The notes beneath the pieces were generated by a model. The model searched no databases and was not told the origin of the DNA. It worked only from the letters and a program-made list of their open reading frames with translations. This document shows, piece by piece, positions 18,833 through 27,429 of a stretch of DNA of 64,000 nt; position 1 is the stretch's first letter, and each line of letters opens with the position of its first letter. Source of the DNA: Domibacillus sp. PGB-M46 (GTDB taxonomy: Bacteria; Bacillota; Bacilli; Bacillales; Domibacillaceae); the NCBI RefSeq assembly GCF_022668875.1, contig NZ_JAKGCR010000003.1, positions 124,001 through 188,000 on the forward strand, in the 5' to 3' direction. The translations under genes were made by a program, and so were the position numbers.

Positions 18833-20285
18833 TAATGTCGCGGTAGCGCTTCGGGATTTACCAAAAGGAACGCACATCAAATCGGGCGTAGAGCTCTCAG
18901 AGGACGCAGTCCGAGGGCATAAAATTGCGCTGCAGGATATCGAAGAAAATAACAACGTTGTTAAATACGGTTTTCCGATTGGGCATGCTACAAAGCCCAT
19001 TAAAAGGGGAAGCATTGTTCATACGCATAACGTAAAAACCAATTTAAACGATATTCAGACCTATACTTTTACACAAAAATTAAACGATAATCCATTTAAA
19101 CGATCAACAGCGGTTTTTAAAGGTTACAAGCGTGCCAATGGAAGTGTCGGTATTCGTAACGAGCTCTGGATTGTCCCGACGGTCGGCTGTGTAAACGGTA
19201 TTGCCGACCTCATCATTGAGCAGTTCAAGCAGGAACGGGGCGGAGATATTACACCTTTTGAAAACGCGCTCGTTTTAAAACACAATTACGGGTGCTCTCA
19301 GCTTGGGGATGACCATGCCCAGACAAAACAAATATTAGCAGACGCCATTGTCCATCCAAATGCAGGCGGAGTGCTGGTGCTTGGGCTTGGCTGCGAAAAC
19401 AACAATATTAATGAGCTGCGCGATTCACTCGGCGAATATGATGGAAGCCGTGTTCAATTTCTGCTTTCACAGGACGTAGAAAATGAAGTGGAGGCAGGAG
19501 TGAAATGCCTGCACGCTATCTGGGAAGCCGTAAAGCATGATCACCGGGAGGAAGTACCGCTTTCTGAGCTTAAAATTGGCTTAAAGTGCGGGGGATCAGA
19601 CGGGTTTTCCGGTATTACCGCCAACCCGCTCCTGGGCCGGTTTTCTGACTTTCTCACTGCCCAGGGCGGCACGACCGTGCTAACAGAAGTGCCAGAAATG
19701 TTCGGTGCCGAAACAATCCTGATGGAGCGTGCCGAAAATGAGGAAGTGTTCAAGAAGATTGTCGGGCTGATCAACGATTTTAAGCAGTATTTTATCGACC
19801 ACAACCAGCCTGTATATGAAAATCCATCACCGGGCAATAAAGCAGGCGGCATCACAACGCTTGAAGATAAGTCACTCGGCTGCACGCAAAAAGCCGGCAC
19901 ATCGACAATCGTGGATGTGCTCCCGTATGGAGGCCGCTTAAAAAAGCAGGGGCTGAATTTATTAAGCGCTCCTGGAAATGACTTGGTGGCTTCTTCTGCT
20001 TTAGCGGCATCCGGCTGCCAGATGGTTCTTTTTACAACAGGGCGCGGTACCCCATTTGGCTCATTTGTGCCGACGGTAAAAATCGCTACAAACACGCCGC
20101 TTTACGAGAAAAAGCGTCATTGGATTGATTACAATGCCGGAGCGCTGATTGGAGACATATCAGCAGACCTGGTCCTTGAGGATTTTATTCAATATATTAT
20201 CCGGGTAGCAAGCGGTGAATGGGTGAATAATGAAAGAAATAATTTCCGCGAGCTCGCTATTTTTAAAACAGGCGTAACGCTGTAA
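18798..20285 (+). CDS. uxaA: Altronate dehydratase
   Basis: A 495-residue iron-dependent dehydratase converting altronate to KDG, which joins the kdgK/kdgA path. The N-terminal SAF-like part (GRDNVAVALRDLPKGTHI) is followed by the UxaA catalytic domain (GSVGIRNELWIVPTVGCV, KHNYGCSQLGDDHAQT, LGLGCENNN, GLKCGGSDGFSGITANP) with the conserved Cys residues. The start is ATG 18798 or GTG 18801. It overlaps uxaB by 35 bp. A perfect 14-bp operator-like palindrome lies inside the coding region. Confidence 0.93.
   Translation: MVKDTLIINGRDNVAVALRDLPKGTHIKSGVELSEDAVRGHKIALQDIEENNNVVKYGFPIGHATKPIKRGSIVHTHNVKTNLNDIQTYTFTQKLNDNPFKRSTAVFKGYKRANGSVGIRNELWIVPTVGCVNGIADLIIEQFKQERGGDITPFENALVLKHNYGCSQLGDDHAQTKQILADAIVHPNAGGVLVLGLGCENNNINELRDSLGEYDGSRVQFLLSQDVENEVEAGVKCLHAIWEAVKHDHREEVPLSELKIGLKCGGSDGFSGITANPLLGRFSDFLTAQGGTTVLTEVPEMFGAETILMERAENEEVFKKIVGLINDFKQYFIDHNQPVYENPSPGNKAGGITTLEDKSLGCTQKAGTSTIVDVLPYGGRLKKQGLNLLSAPGNDLVASSALAASGCQMVLFTTGRGTPFGSFVPTVKIATNTPLYEKKRHWIDYNAGALIGDISADLVLEDFIQYIIRVASGEWVNNERNNFRELAIFKTGVTL
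18950..18963. promoter_or_regulatory. Operator-like palindrome inside uxaA
   Basis: TAACAACGTTGTTA is a perfect palindrome identical to the central 14 bases of operator O1. It lies about 150 bp into uxaA and encodes NNVV. It could be an auxiliary operator or roadblock site, but may be chance. Confidence 0.5.
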
Positions 20286-20382
20286 GAGCCGGTCCCGAAC
20301 TTTCTGAATAGGATGGCTTCCACTTCAAAATACTAGTCGTGTGCAGACAAGCACACACTATCTACTTTGATGGAGGGATACG
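20286..20382 (+). other. Intergenic region after uxaA
   Basis: It holds a 6-bp hairpin (GTGTGC / GCACAC, loop AGACAA, about 20339-20357) without a U-run, and GGAGGG before the next ATG. No clear terminator, so read-through from uxaA into the next gene is possible. Confidence 0.4.
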
Positions 20383-20892
20383 ATGGGTATTTTAAGTGGA
20401 AATCCAAAAGACGAGCCGCTGCACTACGGTGAAGTAGCTGCTATCTGGTCAGGCTCCCTGGCCGCTAAAAGCGCAGCCGCTTTTTACAGCACAATGTTAA
20501 ACCATGCCGGTGATGGCGATTTGAAGAGAGTGATCGAGGAAGGCTTAACATTGGCACGTGCGGAAATGGCAGGCCTGGATGAAATCTTAAGAGAAAATGG
20601 CGTAGCGATCCCGCCGGAGCCTCCTGAACGTCCACATGCAGATCTTGAAAGCATTCCACCGGGAGCGCGTATTCAAGATCCAGAAATTGCGTCGATGATC
20701 GGAAAGGATATCGGCATGGGCTTAACATCGCACAGCCAGGCAATGGCGCAGTGTATCCGTGAAGATATTGCGATGATGTTCGGAGAGTTTCACACAGCCA
20801 AAGCGAAACTTGGTCAGACTAACTTACGGCTTTTAAAAGAAAAAGGCTGGCTTGTTGTGCCGCCCCTTCATATGAGCCACGTAAATGCATAG
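20383..20892 (+). CDS. DUF3231 family protein
   Basis: A 169-residue helical protein resembling DUF3231 proteins of Bacillus and relatives. Features are LHYGEVAAIWSGSLAAKSAA near the start, a PPEPPERP linker near residue 78, and a second helical half ending in NLRLLKEKGWLVVPP. Members often have two such domains; this one has a single unit. The function is not established; a ferritin-like four-helix fold and a link to spore coat have been suggested for relatives. It has its own strong terminator. Confidence 0.75.
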   Translation: MGILSGNPKDEPLHYGEVAAIWSGSLAAKSAAAFYSTMLNHAGDGDLKRVIEEGLTLARAEMAGLDEILRENGVAIPPEPPERPHADLESIPPGARIQDPEIASMIGKDIGMGLTSHSQAMAQCIREDIAMMFGEFHTAKAKLGQTNLRLLKEKGWLVVPPLHMSHVNA

Positions 20893-20893
20893 T

Positions 20894-20935
20894 GAAAAAG
20901 CAGGACTGTTATCCAGACAGTCCTGCTTTTTTTCT
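20894..20935 (+). terminator. Terminator after the DUF3231 gene
   Basis: A long stem (AAAAAGCAGGACTGT with ACAGTCCTGCTTTTT) around a 7-base loop, followed by T residues. Confidence 0.92.
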
Positions 20936-21021
20936 GAAAATAGAACCAATTGTGCCAGCACCAATTGACGCTTTTTAAGCTTGTCCGATAAGATAAAAAC
21001 AACACATTCAGGAGGGGCCGA

Positions 21022-21876
21022 ATGAGCGGAACATCAATGCTGGAAAAAATAAAACTTCAAAGCAGTGAGATGAGCACAGCAGAACAAAAGGTAGCGTCCT
21101 TTATTTTAAGTAATGCCCACCTTGTACCGAGCATGACGACAGGGGAGTTATCGAAAAGGGCGGAAGTCAGTGAAGCAACGGTCATCCGGTTTTGCAAAAC
21201 GATTGGGGTTGGAAGCTACAAAACGTTTAAATTAACACTCGTCAAAGAATTGTCGAATACATCCATGAGTGTCAATGACTTTTCATTGCTGCAGTCTAAA
21301 GATTCGCCCTATGAGCTGTTTAACAAAGTCACCCACGTGAACCGGGGTGCGCTTGACGCCGCCCTTTCAGCATTGGACAAGCGGGAGTTGTCTAAAGCTG
21401 TCCAGGCACTGCTTCAATCGAAAATGATCCTATTTTATGGAGTAGGCGGTTCAGCTGCTGCGGCCGTTGATGGACACTATAAATTTGCGAAGCTTGGCTT
21501 CCATGCGGTCATGACGCCGGATTTTCATTTTTCACTTTCGGTGGCTGCCCATATGCAGGAGGGAGATGTGTTTATCGCAATCAGTACGTCAGGCAAAACA
21601 AAAGACGTTATTGAGCTCGCTCGTTTTGCCCAATCAAGAGGCGCCACCGTCATCGCTATTACGGCTGTGGGCAAATCGGTTTTGTACAAAGAAGCCGATA
21701 TTATTCTTGGAACACCAATGGTGGAGCATGAAAAGCGGATTGGGAGCATTGCTTCTAGAACCGTTCAGATGAATATGATTGATGCTCTGTACGTAGCGGT
21801 TTTTCATCAAATTGGCTCCTATGTAGAAGAGCCATATGCAAAAGCATCTGATGCTGTTTCAAAATTAAAAAAATAA
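21022..21876 (+). CDS. MurR/RpiR family transcriptional regulator
   Basis: A 284-residue regulator with an N-terminal HTH_6 domain (MSTAEQKVASFILSNA, then LSKRAEVSEATVIRFCKTIG) and a C-terminal SIS domain (LFYGVGGSAAAAVDGHYKFAKLG; VFIAISTSGKTKDVIELARF) that binds a phosphosugar. GGAGGGG precedes the ATG. It is distinct from the second RpiR gene at 25110, which lies inside the mur operon. Its targets are unknown; the adjacent divergent MurQ-like gene is a candidate. Confidence 0.88.
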   Translation: MSGTSMLEKIKLQSSEMSTAEQKVASFILSNAHLVPSMTTGELSKRAEVSEATVIRFCKTIGVGSYKTFKLTLVKELSNTSMSVNDFSLLQSKDSPYELFNKVTHVNRGALDAALSALDKRELSKAVQALLQSKMILFYGVGGSAAAAVDGHYKFAKLGFHAVMTPDFHFSLSVAAHMQEGDVFIAISTSGKTKDVIELARFAQSRGATVIAITAVGKSVLYKEADIILGTPMVEHEKRIGSIASRTVQMNMIDALYVAVFHQIGSYVEEPYAKASDAVSKLKK

Positions 21877-21912
21877 TAAAAAAGTAAAATTTCACAAAAT
21901 GTGCTGGAAAAA

Positions 21913-21940
21913 TTGTATTTTTATTTCTTGGGCGTATAAT
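21913..21940 (+). promoter_or_regulatory. Promoter of the MurQ-like gene
   Basis: TTGTAT (21913-21918) and a perfect TATAAT (21935-21940) are separated by 16 bases. The predicted start near 21947 rules out translation from upstream in-frame codons. Confidence 0.6.
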
Positions 21941-21964
21941 AGGAGTTGGGACGCTTCAAGAGAA

Positions 21965-22600
21965 ATGAGTGATAAAATGCAAACCGTACAAGATGTTAAG
22001 CAAGTGGCAGATGAAGACACATTTGACTGTTTCCGTCACATCAACGAACTGTTACACTCAGGTCAAATAAACGATTCCATCATGTTCAAAAGCATAAAAG
22101 AAGAAATAGGTTCGATTCACAAATTGGTGATCGCGGCCATTCAAACGATTCAAAAAAACGGACGATTAATTTATCTGACTCCTCGAGCAAGTGAGCGTAT
22201 TCATATAACCGATTTAAGCGGACCAGTGAGACTGCAAAATTATAGCGTTGGAAAAAAATACTGCCCAAAATCGGGCAAAAATGAGCTTTTAGCACGAATG
22301 GATTTAAACGAACTCCAGGCTGGGCCTCGTGATATGGTCATTTGCTTTGCGGCAGAGGCATCCTCTTATACGGAGAGCAGCTTAAGATACGCACGGAAAA
22401 GCGGTGCGATGACAGCAAGTATTCTGCTTGGCCAGGAACCAGAGGAGAAAATGCTGGCCAGTATCAATATAAAGCTGGATTTGGATCAACATTCAACCGC
22501 CTTTCAGCGGGCATGGCTGCAAAATCTGTTTATCCGTCTTGTTTCACAGGCAGCATCAGCTTATATTCTCCAATACGAGTTAAAAGAAATTTCCTTTTAA
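21965..22600 (+). CDS. Divergent MurQ/SIS-like protein lacking the sugar-phosphate loop
   Basis: A 211-residue protein I do not match to a named family. Its architecture resembles MurQ: SIHKLVIAAIQTIQKNGRLI corresponds to the helix before the first SIS strand, and AEASSYTESSLRYARKSGA corresponds to [19 protein letters not shown] of the MurQ encoded at 24202. The GTSGR loop that binds the sugar phosphate is replaced by PRASERI (about 73-79), and the SGRTP loop by EASS. Catalysis like MurQ is therefore unlikely. A regulatory or binding role is possible. The start is ATG 21965 or 21977; the binding site is weak. Confidence 0.6.
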   Translation: MSDKMQTVQDVKQVADEDTFDCFRHINELLHSGQINDSIMFKSIKEEIGSIHKLVIAAIQTIQKNGRLIYLTPRASERIHITDLSGPVRLQNYSVGKKYCPKSGKNELLARMDLNELQAGPRDMVICFAAEASSYTESSLRYARKSGAMTASILLGQEPEEKMLASINIKLDLDQHSTAFQRAWLQNLFIRLVSQAASAYILQYELKEISF

Positions 22601-22695
22601 TTCTCTGTTTTTCCAATGAGACAAGAAAAAGCAGAGATTTTTGTTTTACGCTAAAATGCGACAGCACTTTAGTGGTATTTGTGTGCAGTTTATTT

Positions 22696-22701
22696 TATAA
22701 T
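22696..22701 (+). promoter_or_regulatory. -10 box upstream of ptsH
   Basis: A perfect TATAAT lies 43 bp before the start codon. The -35 region (TGGTAT, 17 bp upstream) is poor. Confidence 0.45.
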
Positions 22702-22743
22702 AGGAACAGCGTACAATTTTAACGACAAAGGAGTTTTCTTAAC

Positions 22744-23010
22744 ATGGCACAAAAAACATTTACAATTACAGATGAAACAGGTATTCACGCTCGTCCGGCT
22801 ACAGTACTTGTTCAAACAGCTTCAAAATTCAGCTCAGATGTAAACCTTGAGTACAACGGCAAAACAGTAAACCTAAAATCAATCATGGGCGTTATGTCTC
22901 TTGGTATTCCAAAAGGCGCGTCTATCACAGTAACAGCTGCTGGTTCTGACGAAGATCAGGCAATCGAAGCTGTAGGCGAAACAATTAAAACTCAAGGTCT
23001 TGGCGAATAA
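22744..23010 (+). CDS. ptsH: Phosphocarrier protein HPr
   Basis: An 88-residue HPr. His15 in TGIHARPA is the PEP-dependent phosphorylation site and Ser46 in [12 protein letters not shown] is the HPr kinase site, so it can serve both PTS transfer and CcpA signalling. Crh is excluded because it lacks His15. Its gene stands alone: a strong terminator follows and no ptsI (enzyme I) is adjacent, unlike the usual ptsHI operon. It supplies phosphate for the MurP transporter nearby. Confidence 0.95.
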   Translation: MAQKTFTITDETGIHARPATVLVQTASKFSSDVNLEYNGKTVNLKSIMGVMSLGIPKGASITVTAAGSDEDQAIEAVGETIKTQGLGE

Positions 23011-23031
23011 TTTTTGTCCAAGTTTTCTCTT

Positions 23032-23066
23032 AAAACGGAAAGAAGAGTCCCTTCTTTCCGTTTTTT
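23032..23066 (+). terminator. Terminator after ptsH
   Basis: AAAACGGAAAGAAG pairs perfectly with CTTCTTTCCGTTTT around a 5-base loop, followed by T residues. It isolates ptsH from the next gene. Confidence 0.93.
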
Positions 23067-23099
23067 CATACATAAAAATCGAAACGCGGAGGAAATGAA

Positions 23100-23954
23100 A
23101 TGGCTTACTCACTGATTGCGATTGATTTGGATGGGACATTTCTGAATGAGGAAAAAGAAATTGATCAGCGTTCCATCCGGGCAATTCGCGCTTTTGAAAA
23201 ATCGGGCGGCCGGGTAGTAATCTGCAGCGGCAGGACACCGCTTGCTACACGCTGGATTGCTGAAACAATCGGTTTAAAAACGCCGATTATTTCGTTAAAT
23301 GGTGCAGTGCTTCACGATGAAAAGGGCGAATTGCTCAATCAAAAAACCTTTTCATATGCAGGTTTAAAGCAATTTGTTTCATTTTGCGAAGAGGAAAACA
23401 TATGTGTTCATTTATATGAAGGAAACGACTTGATTGTACCAGAGAAAAACCGCTGGAATGAGAAATGGGTAGACCAAAATATTCTTCCGCTCGTTCAAAC
23501 AGGCGGCTTGCGGGAACGGCGAAACACATATTTAGAGGAATGCAGGGTGCGGGTGACACCGAACATCAGTCAATGGCTCGAGAACCATCCGGATGTCTCA
23601 AAAATGGCCATTTTCAGTGAAACAGGCGATTTTCGGGAGATTGAACAAAAAATCAAAACAAGCCTGCCGGATGTGGAAGCAGCCAGCAGTTCCAATTATG
23701 TGAATTTAGAAATTTCGCCTCATGGTGCAACGAAAGGCAGTGCTTTAAAGGAGCTTGCCCTGCGTCTTGGCGTGCCGCTTTCCCAAACAGCCGCCATCGG
23801 TGATAACTTCAATGACATTTCGATGTTTCAATGTGCGGGCATTGGCATTGCCATGGGGAACGCACCAGCAGCCGTTAGGGCCGCAGCGCAGCACGTAACC
23901 GCTTCAAATGATGAAAATGGCATTGGAGAAGCGATCGATTTTTTAATGCGGTAA
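23100..23954 (+). CDS. Cof-type HAD-IIB family phosphatase
   Basis: A 284-residue HAD hydrolase. Motif I is IDLDGTFLN, motif II VICSGRT, the conserved Lys lies in ATKGSALKEL, and motif III/IV is AIGDNFNDISMFQ. The type IIB cap lies between residues about 85 and 185. Such enzymes dephosphorylate sugar phosphates or flavin and pyridoxal phosphates; the substrate cannot be deduced. GGAGGAAA precedes the ATG. Confidence 0.88.
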   Translation: MAYSLIAIDLDGTFLNEEKEIDQRSIRAIRAFEKSGGRVVICSGRTPLATRWIAETIGLKTPIISLNGAVLHDEKGELLNQKTFSYAGLKQFVSFCEEENICVHLYEGNDLIVPEKNRWNEKWVDQNILPLVQTGGLRERRNTYLEECRVRVTPNISQWLENHPDVSKMAIFSETGDFREIEQKIKTSLPDVEAASSSNYVNLEISPHGATKGSALKELALRLGVPLSQTAAIGDNFNDISMFQCAGIGIAMGNAPAAVRAAAQHVTASNDENGIGEAIDFLMR

Positions 23955-24047
23955 AGGTTCAAGCTGGAGAGCCGATGAGCCGGCGGGCTTTTCTATAGGA
24001 CAGGCACTGAGTTCATCTGCCTATGCTCATCAGCGAAAGCTTTCATC

Positions 24048-24098
24048 AAAAAGACATAAAACCTTTGTGGATATTCGCAAAGGTTTTATGTCTTTTTT
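24048..24098 (+). terminator. Terminator before the mur operon
   Basis: An 18-bp perfect stem (left arm 24050-24067, right arm 24078-24095, ending in GTCTTT) with a 10-base loop and T residues. A weaker GC hairpin precedes it near 23970. Confidence 0.93.
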
Positions 24099-24128
24099 AA
24101 AATATTATTTCATAATTATTAAAAAATA

Positions 24129-24157
24129 TTGAAAGTTAAAATCAAAGCGGTTACAAT
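24129..24157 (+). promoter_or_regulatory. Promoter of the mur operon, with a possible cre in the spacer
   Basis: TTGAAA (24129-24134), a 17-base spacer and TACAAT (24152-24157) form a good SigA promoter. TCAAAGCGGTTACA (24142-24155) resembles a cre with two mismatches, which would place CcpA over the -10 box; that part is weak. Confidence 0.7.
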
Positions 24158-24201
24158 GATGGCATTATTCAAGAGGGGGGATTTAGTTGGGGGAAAAGCT
24201 G

Positions 24202-25113
24202 ATGCAGCTGACGACCGAGTCAAGAAACAGCCGTACCATGCAGATAGACACAGCAGATACAAAAACAATCTTAACGATGATGAACGAGGAAGACCATGGC
24301 GTGGCAGAAGCTGTCAAGGAAGTGCTTCCTGACATCGAACAGGTCGTTGGCTTTGTGCTTCACTCGTTTCAAAAAGGAGGCCGTCTTTTTTATATAGGCG
24401 CTGGAACGAGCGGCCGTCTCGGTATGCTCGATGCGGTTGAGTGCCCGCCAACGTTTAGCACACCGCCCCAAATGGTGCAGGGTCTTATTGCGGGAGGTGA
24501 ACACGCCTTTGTAAAAGCGGTTGAAGGAGCAGAAGATGATGAAGCCGCCGGCCGGCAGGACCTCCAAAGCCGCGGATTAACAGAAAGGGATACCGTCGTT
24601 GGATTAGCGGCAAGCGGCAGGACGCCTTACGTAAAGGGCGGGCTCGCGTATGCCCGGGAAATTGGTGCCAAAACAGCTGCTATTTCCTGCAATAAAAATG
24701 CTCAAATCAGCGCGTATGCTGATCAGCCAATTGAAGTCGTGGTCGGACCGGAAGTGTTAACGGGATCTACACGCTTAAAAGCAGCCACAGCACAAAAAAT
24801 GATTTTAAATATGATTTCGACCGCCTCCATGCTGCAAATGGGCAAGGCATTTGAAAATTTAATGGTCGATGTGCGCGTGAGCAATGTAAAGCTGAGACAA
24901 AGAGCGGTTCACACAATTGTCCGGGTAACAGGCGTCCCCAAAAAGCAGGCAGAAGAAACACTCGATGCAGCCGGAAACGAAGTGAAAACAGCGATTGTGA
25001 TGCTCGAATGCGGCGTGCCATTCGAAGAAGCTAAAGAGCTGTTAACAAAAGCGGAAGGATATGTGCGCAGAGCTGTTAAAAGGGGGGGCGCACGCGGAGG
25101 AAGCAGCCGATGA
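24202..25113 (+). CDS. murQ: N-acetylmuramic acid 6-phosphate etherase
   Basis: A 303-residue etherase cleaving MurNAc-6-P to GlcNAc-6-P and lactate in cell-wall recycling. The diagnostic parts are [23 protein letters not shown] (GTSGR at 68-72), DAVECPPTF with the catalytic Glu, [18 protein letters not shown], and [16 protein letters not shown] 24202 has GGGGGA 7 bp upstream; TTG 24187 with AGAGGGGGGA upstream is also possible (308 residues). It is first in murQ-murR-murP-mupG and overlaps murR by 4 bp. Confidence 0.95.
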   Translation: MQLTTESRNSRTMQIDTADTKTILTMMNEEDHGVAEAVKEVLPDIEQVVGFVLHSFQKGGRLFYIGAGTSGRLGMLDAVECPPTFSTPPQMVQGLIAGGEHAFVKAVEGAEDDEAAGRQDLQSRGLTERDTVVGLAASGRTPYVKGGLAYAREIGAKTAAISCNKNAQISAYADQPIEVVVGPEVLTGSTRLKAATAQKMILNMISTASMLQMGKAFENLMVDVRVSNVKLRQRAVHTIVRVTGVPKKQAEETLDAAGNEVKTAIVMLECGVPFEEAKELLTKAEGYVRRAVKRGGARGGSSR

Positions 25114-25964
25114 CCACAGGGGGATTAAACAGGCTGCGGAGCATTTTGCCCCAGCTGCCTCCTTCAGAAAAAAAAGTCGCCCAGTTTATTTTGGGACAGC
25201 CTGAAAAGCTGCTGCATGCTACAGCAAGCGAAATCAGCCAAATGGCTGGTTCAAGCAGCGCGGCAGTGATTCGCTTATGCAAATCAATGGGGGTTAAAGG
25301 GTTTCAGGAGTTAAAAGTCCGGGTCGCCGGTGATTTAGTGAAAGTACCGGAAGCAGGATACCGGGATATTGAAAGCGGCGAAACGCTTGATGGCATCACA
25401 CAGAAAACATTGAGCAATGGGATTCAAAGCTTAACGGATACAGCCGAATTGATAGATTACGGGCAAATGGAGGCGGCGGTTGAGGCACTGGCGGGAGCAA
25501 AAACGGTTCACTGTTTTGGTATCGGCGCTTCGAGCTTAATTGCGATGGATGCCCAGCAAAAACTGCTGCGCATTCACAAAAACGCAACGGCTTTTACTGA
25601 TACACATTTAGTGGCATCCCTGATTGCCAACGCGGCAGCGGATGATGTGCTTTTGGGCATTTCGTTTTCAGGAGAAACACAGGAAGTGGCACGTCTCCTG
25701 TCCCTCGCCCAAAAGCGGGGAGTCAAAACGATCAGCTTAACCAGATATGGATCATCTACCGCTGCGTCTCTGGCGGATATCAACTTGTTTACATCTGCAT
25801 CAAGCGAAGCACCGCTCAGAAGCGCTGCCACCGCTTCACGATTTGCTCAATTGTTTGTGATTGATGTGTTATTTATGGGTGTGGCAACAAAAGAATTTGA
25901 TCAAACGGTACAGTATATTGATCGTTCAAGGGAAGCGATCGGCTTTTTAAAAGAATCAAAATAA
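25110..25964 (+). CDS. murR: MurR/RpiR family regulator of the mur operon
   Basis: A 284-residue HTH_6 plus SIS regulator ([75 protein letters not shown]). It overlaps murQ through ATGA. Its SIS domain probably senses MurNAc-6-P, as for MurR of E. coli, and controls this operon. No operator is obvious to me in the upstream region beyond the promoter already listed. Confidence 0.88.
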   Translation: MTTGGLNRLRSILPQLPPSEKKVAQFILGQPEKLLHATASEISQMAGSSSAAVIRLCKSMGVKGFQELKVRVAGDLVKVPEAGYRDIESGETLDGITQKTLSNGIQSLTDTAELIDYGQMEAAVEALAGAKTVHCFGIGASSLIAMDAQQKLLRIHKNATAFTDTHLVASLIANAAADDVLLGISFSGETQEVARLLSLAQKRGVKTISLTRYGSSTAASLADINLFTSASSEAPLRSAATASRFAQLFVIDVLFMGVATKEFDQTVQYIDRSREAIGFLKESK

Positions 25965-26010
25965 AAAAGGGGAAACAAAGGGTCGAAATACGGGGAAAGG
26001 GTGAGCGGGG

Positions 26011-27375
26011 ATGACAAGCGAAAATAAAATGATCGCACAGCAAATTTCCGACTGTTTAGGCGGACCGGAGAATGTCGAATCTTTTACCCACTGCATGACG
26101 CGGCTGAGAGTAACACCAGTAGATTATGCGCGCGTAAATACAGAGGCGATAAAAAAAATTGATAGAGTTTTCGGAGTGGTTGAAGAAGAAACGATTCAAG
26201 TGATTCTAGGTCCGGGGAAAGTCAATAAAGTCGCAGAAGAGTTTGGCAAAATCATGGATGCGTCAGGTGGAAAGATACTGAGAGACCGTGCAGCTGCCGT
26301 AAAAGCAGAATTAAAAGAAAAAAATGCCACGCCGTTTAAGCTGTTTTTGCGTAAAATATCGAGCATCTTTATTCCGCTTATTCCGGCACTCGTTGCATCT
26401 GGACTGATTACAGGTATATCGAAAGCGATTATTCAAGCAGGCTGGCTGGCGGCTGATTCACAAACCGCTCTTCTTTTAACAGCGATTGGCAGCGGCTTGT
26501 TTGCTTACCTCGGCATTTTAGTCGGCTTAAATGCGGCAAAAGAGTTTGGCGGATCACCTGCTCTGGGTGCGCTGGCCGGCATTTTGGTCATCAATCCGGC
26601 GATTGAAGGCGTTACATTGTTTGGGGAAGCATTGGTGCCGGGACGCGGCGGCTTGATTGGAATTTTGTTTGCGGCTATTTTCATCGCTTATGTTGAGCGC
26701 TGGATTCGTAAAGGGGTGCCGCAGTCGCTTGATATTATCGTGACGCCGACCATTGCCCTGCTGATTACCGGTATTGTCACGTATGTGATTTTTATGCCAA
26801 TCGGCGGTTTTATTTCTGAAGTGATTACAAATGGTCTGCTGGCTGTTTTAGATATAGGCGGAATCGTCGCTGGCTTTGTACTTGGCGCAACGTTTCTGCC
26901 GCTCGTGGTAACGGGCCTTCATCAAGGGCTGACACCAATTCACCTGGAACTGCTCAATTCCATCGGAGATGATCCGCTTCTTCCTATTTTGGCCATGGGT
27001 GGAGCCGGCCAGGTGGGCGCTGCCTTTGCGATTTATATGAAAACAAGGAAAAAACGATTAAAGCGGGCGATAGGGGGATCTCTTCCTTCCGGCATGCTCG
27101 GCATCGGTGAGCCGCTTATTTTCGGCGTGACGCTGCCGCTCGGAAGGCCATTTTTGACCGCCTGCCTCGGTGCAGGTGTTGGCGGCGCGTTTCAGGCATA
27201 CTTCAATGTTGCCACAAGTGCGATCGGGGTTTCCGGCCTGCCGCTTTCGTTTATTGTTCTTCCGCATCAAATTCTATTGTATTTAGCCGGACTTGTTATC
27301 GCGTATGCGGCCGGTTTTGCATTTACGTATTTGTTCGGCTTTAAAGATGAAATGGCCAAAGAGTTTAATGAATGA
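26011..27375 (+). CDS. murP: PTS transporter subunit EIIBC, MurNAc type
   Basis: A 454-residue PTS permease. The N-terminal EIIB domain carries the phospho-Cys28 in ESFTHCMTRLRV. The EIIC membrane domain follows a linker near residue 90 (SSIFIPLIPALVASGLITG; GLHQGLTPIH; GEPLIFGVTLPLGRPF). There is no EIIA domain, so a Glc-type EIIA must come from elsewhere, as for MurP of other Firmicutes. It imports MurNAc or, in MupG-containing species, MurNAc-GlcNAc with 6-phosphorylation. Confidence 0.9.
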   Translation: MTSENKMIAQQISDCLGGPENVESFTHCMTRLRVTPVDYARVNTEAIKKIDRVFGVVEEETIQVILGPGKVNKVAEEFGKIMDASGGKILRDRAAAVKAELKEKNATPFKLFLRKISSIFIPLIPALVASGLITGISKAIIQAGWLAADSQTALLLTAIGSGLFAYLGILVGLNAAKEFGGSPALGALAGILVINPAIEGVTLFGEALVPGRGGLIGILFAAIFIAYVERWIRKGVPQSLDIIVTPTIALLITGIVTYVIFMPIGGFISEVITNGLLAVLDIGGIVAGFVLGATFLPLVVTGLHQGLTPIHLELLNSIGDDPLLPILAMGGAGQVGAAFAIYMKTRKKRLKRAIGGSLPSGMLGIGEPLIFGVTLPLGRPFLTACLGAGVGGAFQAYFNVATSAIGVSGLPLSFIVLPHQILLYLAGLVIAYAAGFAFTYLFGFKDEMAKEFNE

Positions 27376-27382
27376 AGAAAGC

Positions 27383-27412
27383 AAAGCGCAGAGACTCTTT
27401 TCTGCGCTTTTT
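27383..27412 (+). terminator. Hairpin between murP and mupG
   Basis: AAAGCGCAGA / TCTGCGCTTT is a 10-bp perfect stem with an 8-base loop and a short T run. It may attenuate mupG relative to murP. Confidence 0.75.
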
Positions 27413-27429
27413 ACATAAGGAGGATGCGC

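Noticed and set aside
19541-20095. 184-residue minus-strand frame within uxaA
   Set aside because: Antisense shadow of a strongly conserved dehydratase; no ribosome binding site.
24142-24155. cre site in the murQ promoter as a separate firm feature
   Set aside because: TCAAAGCGGTTACA has two mismatches to the consensus, so it is only mentioned within the promoter entry.
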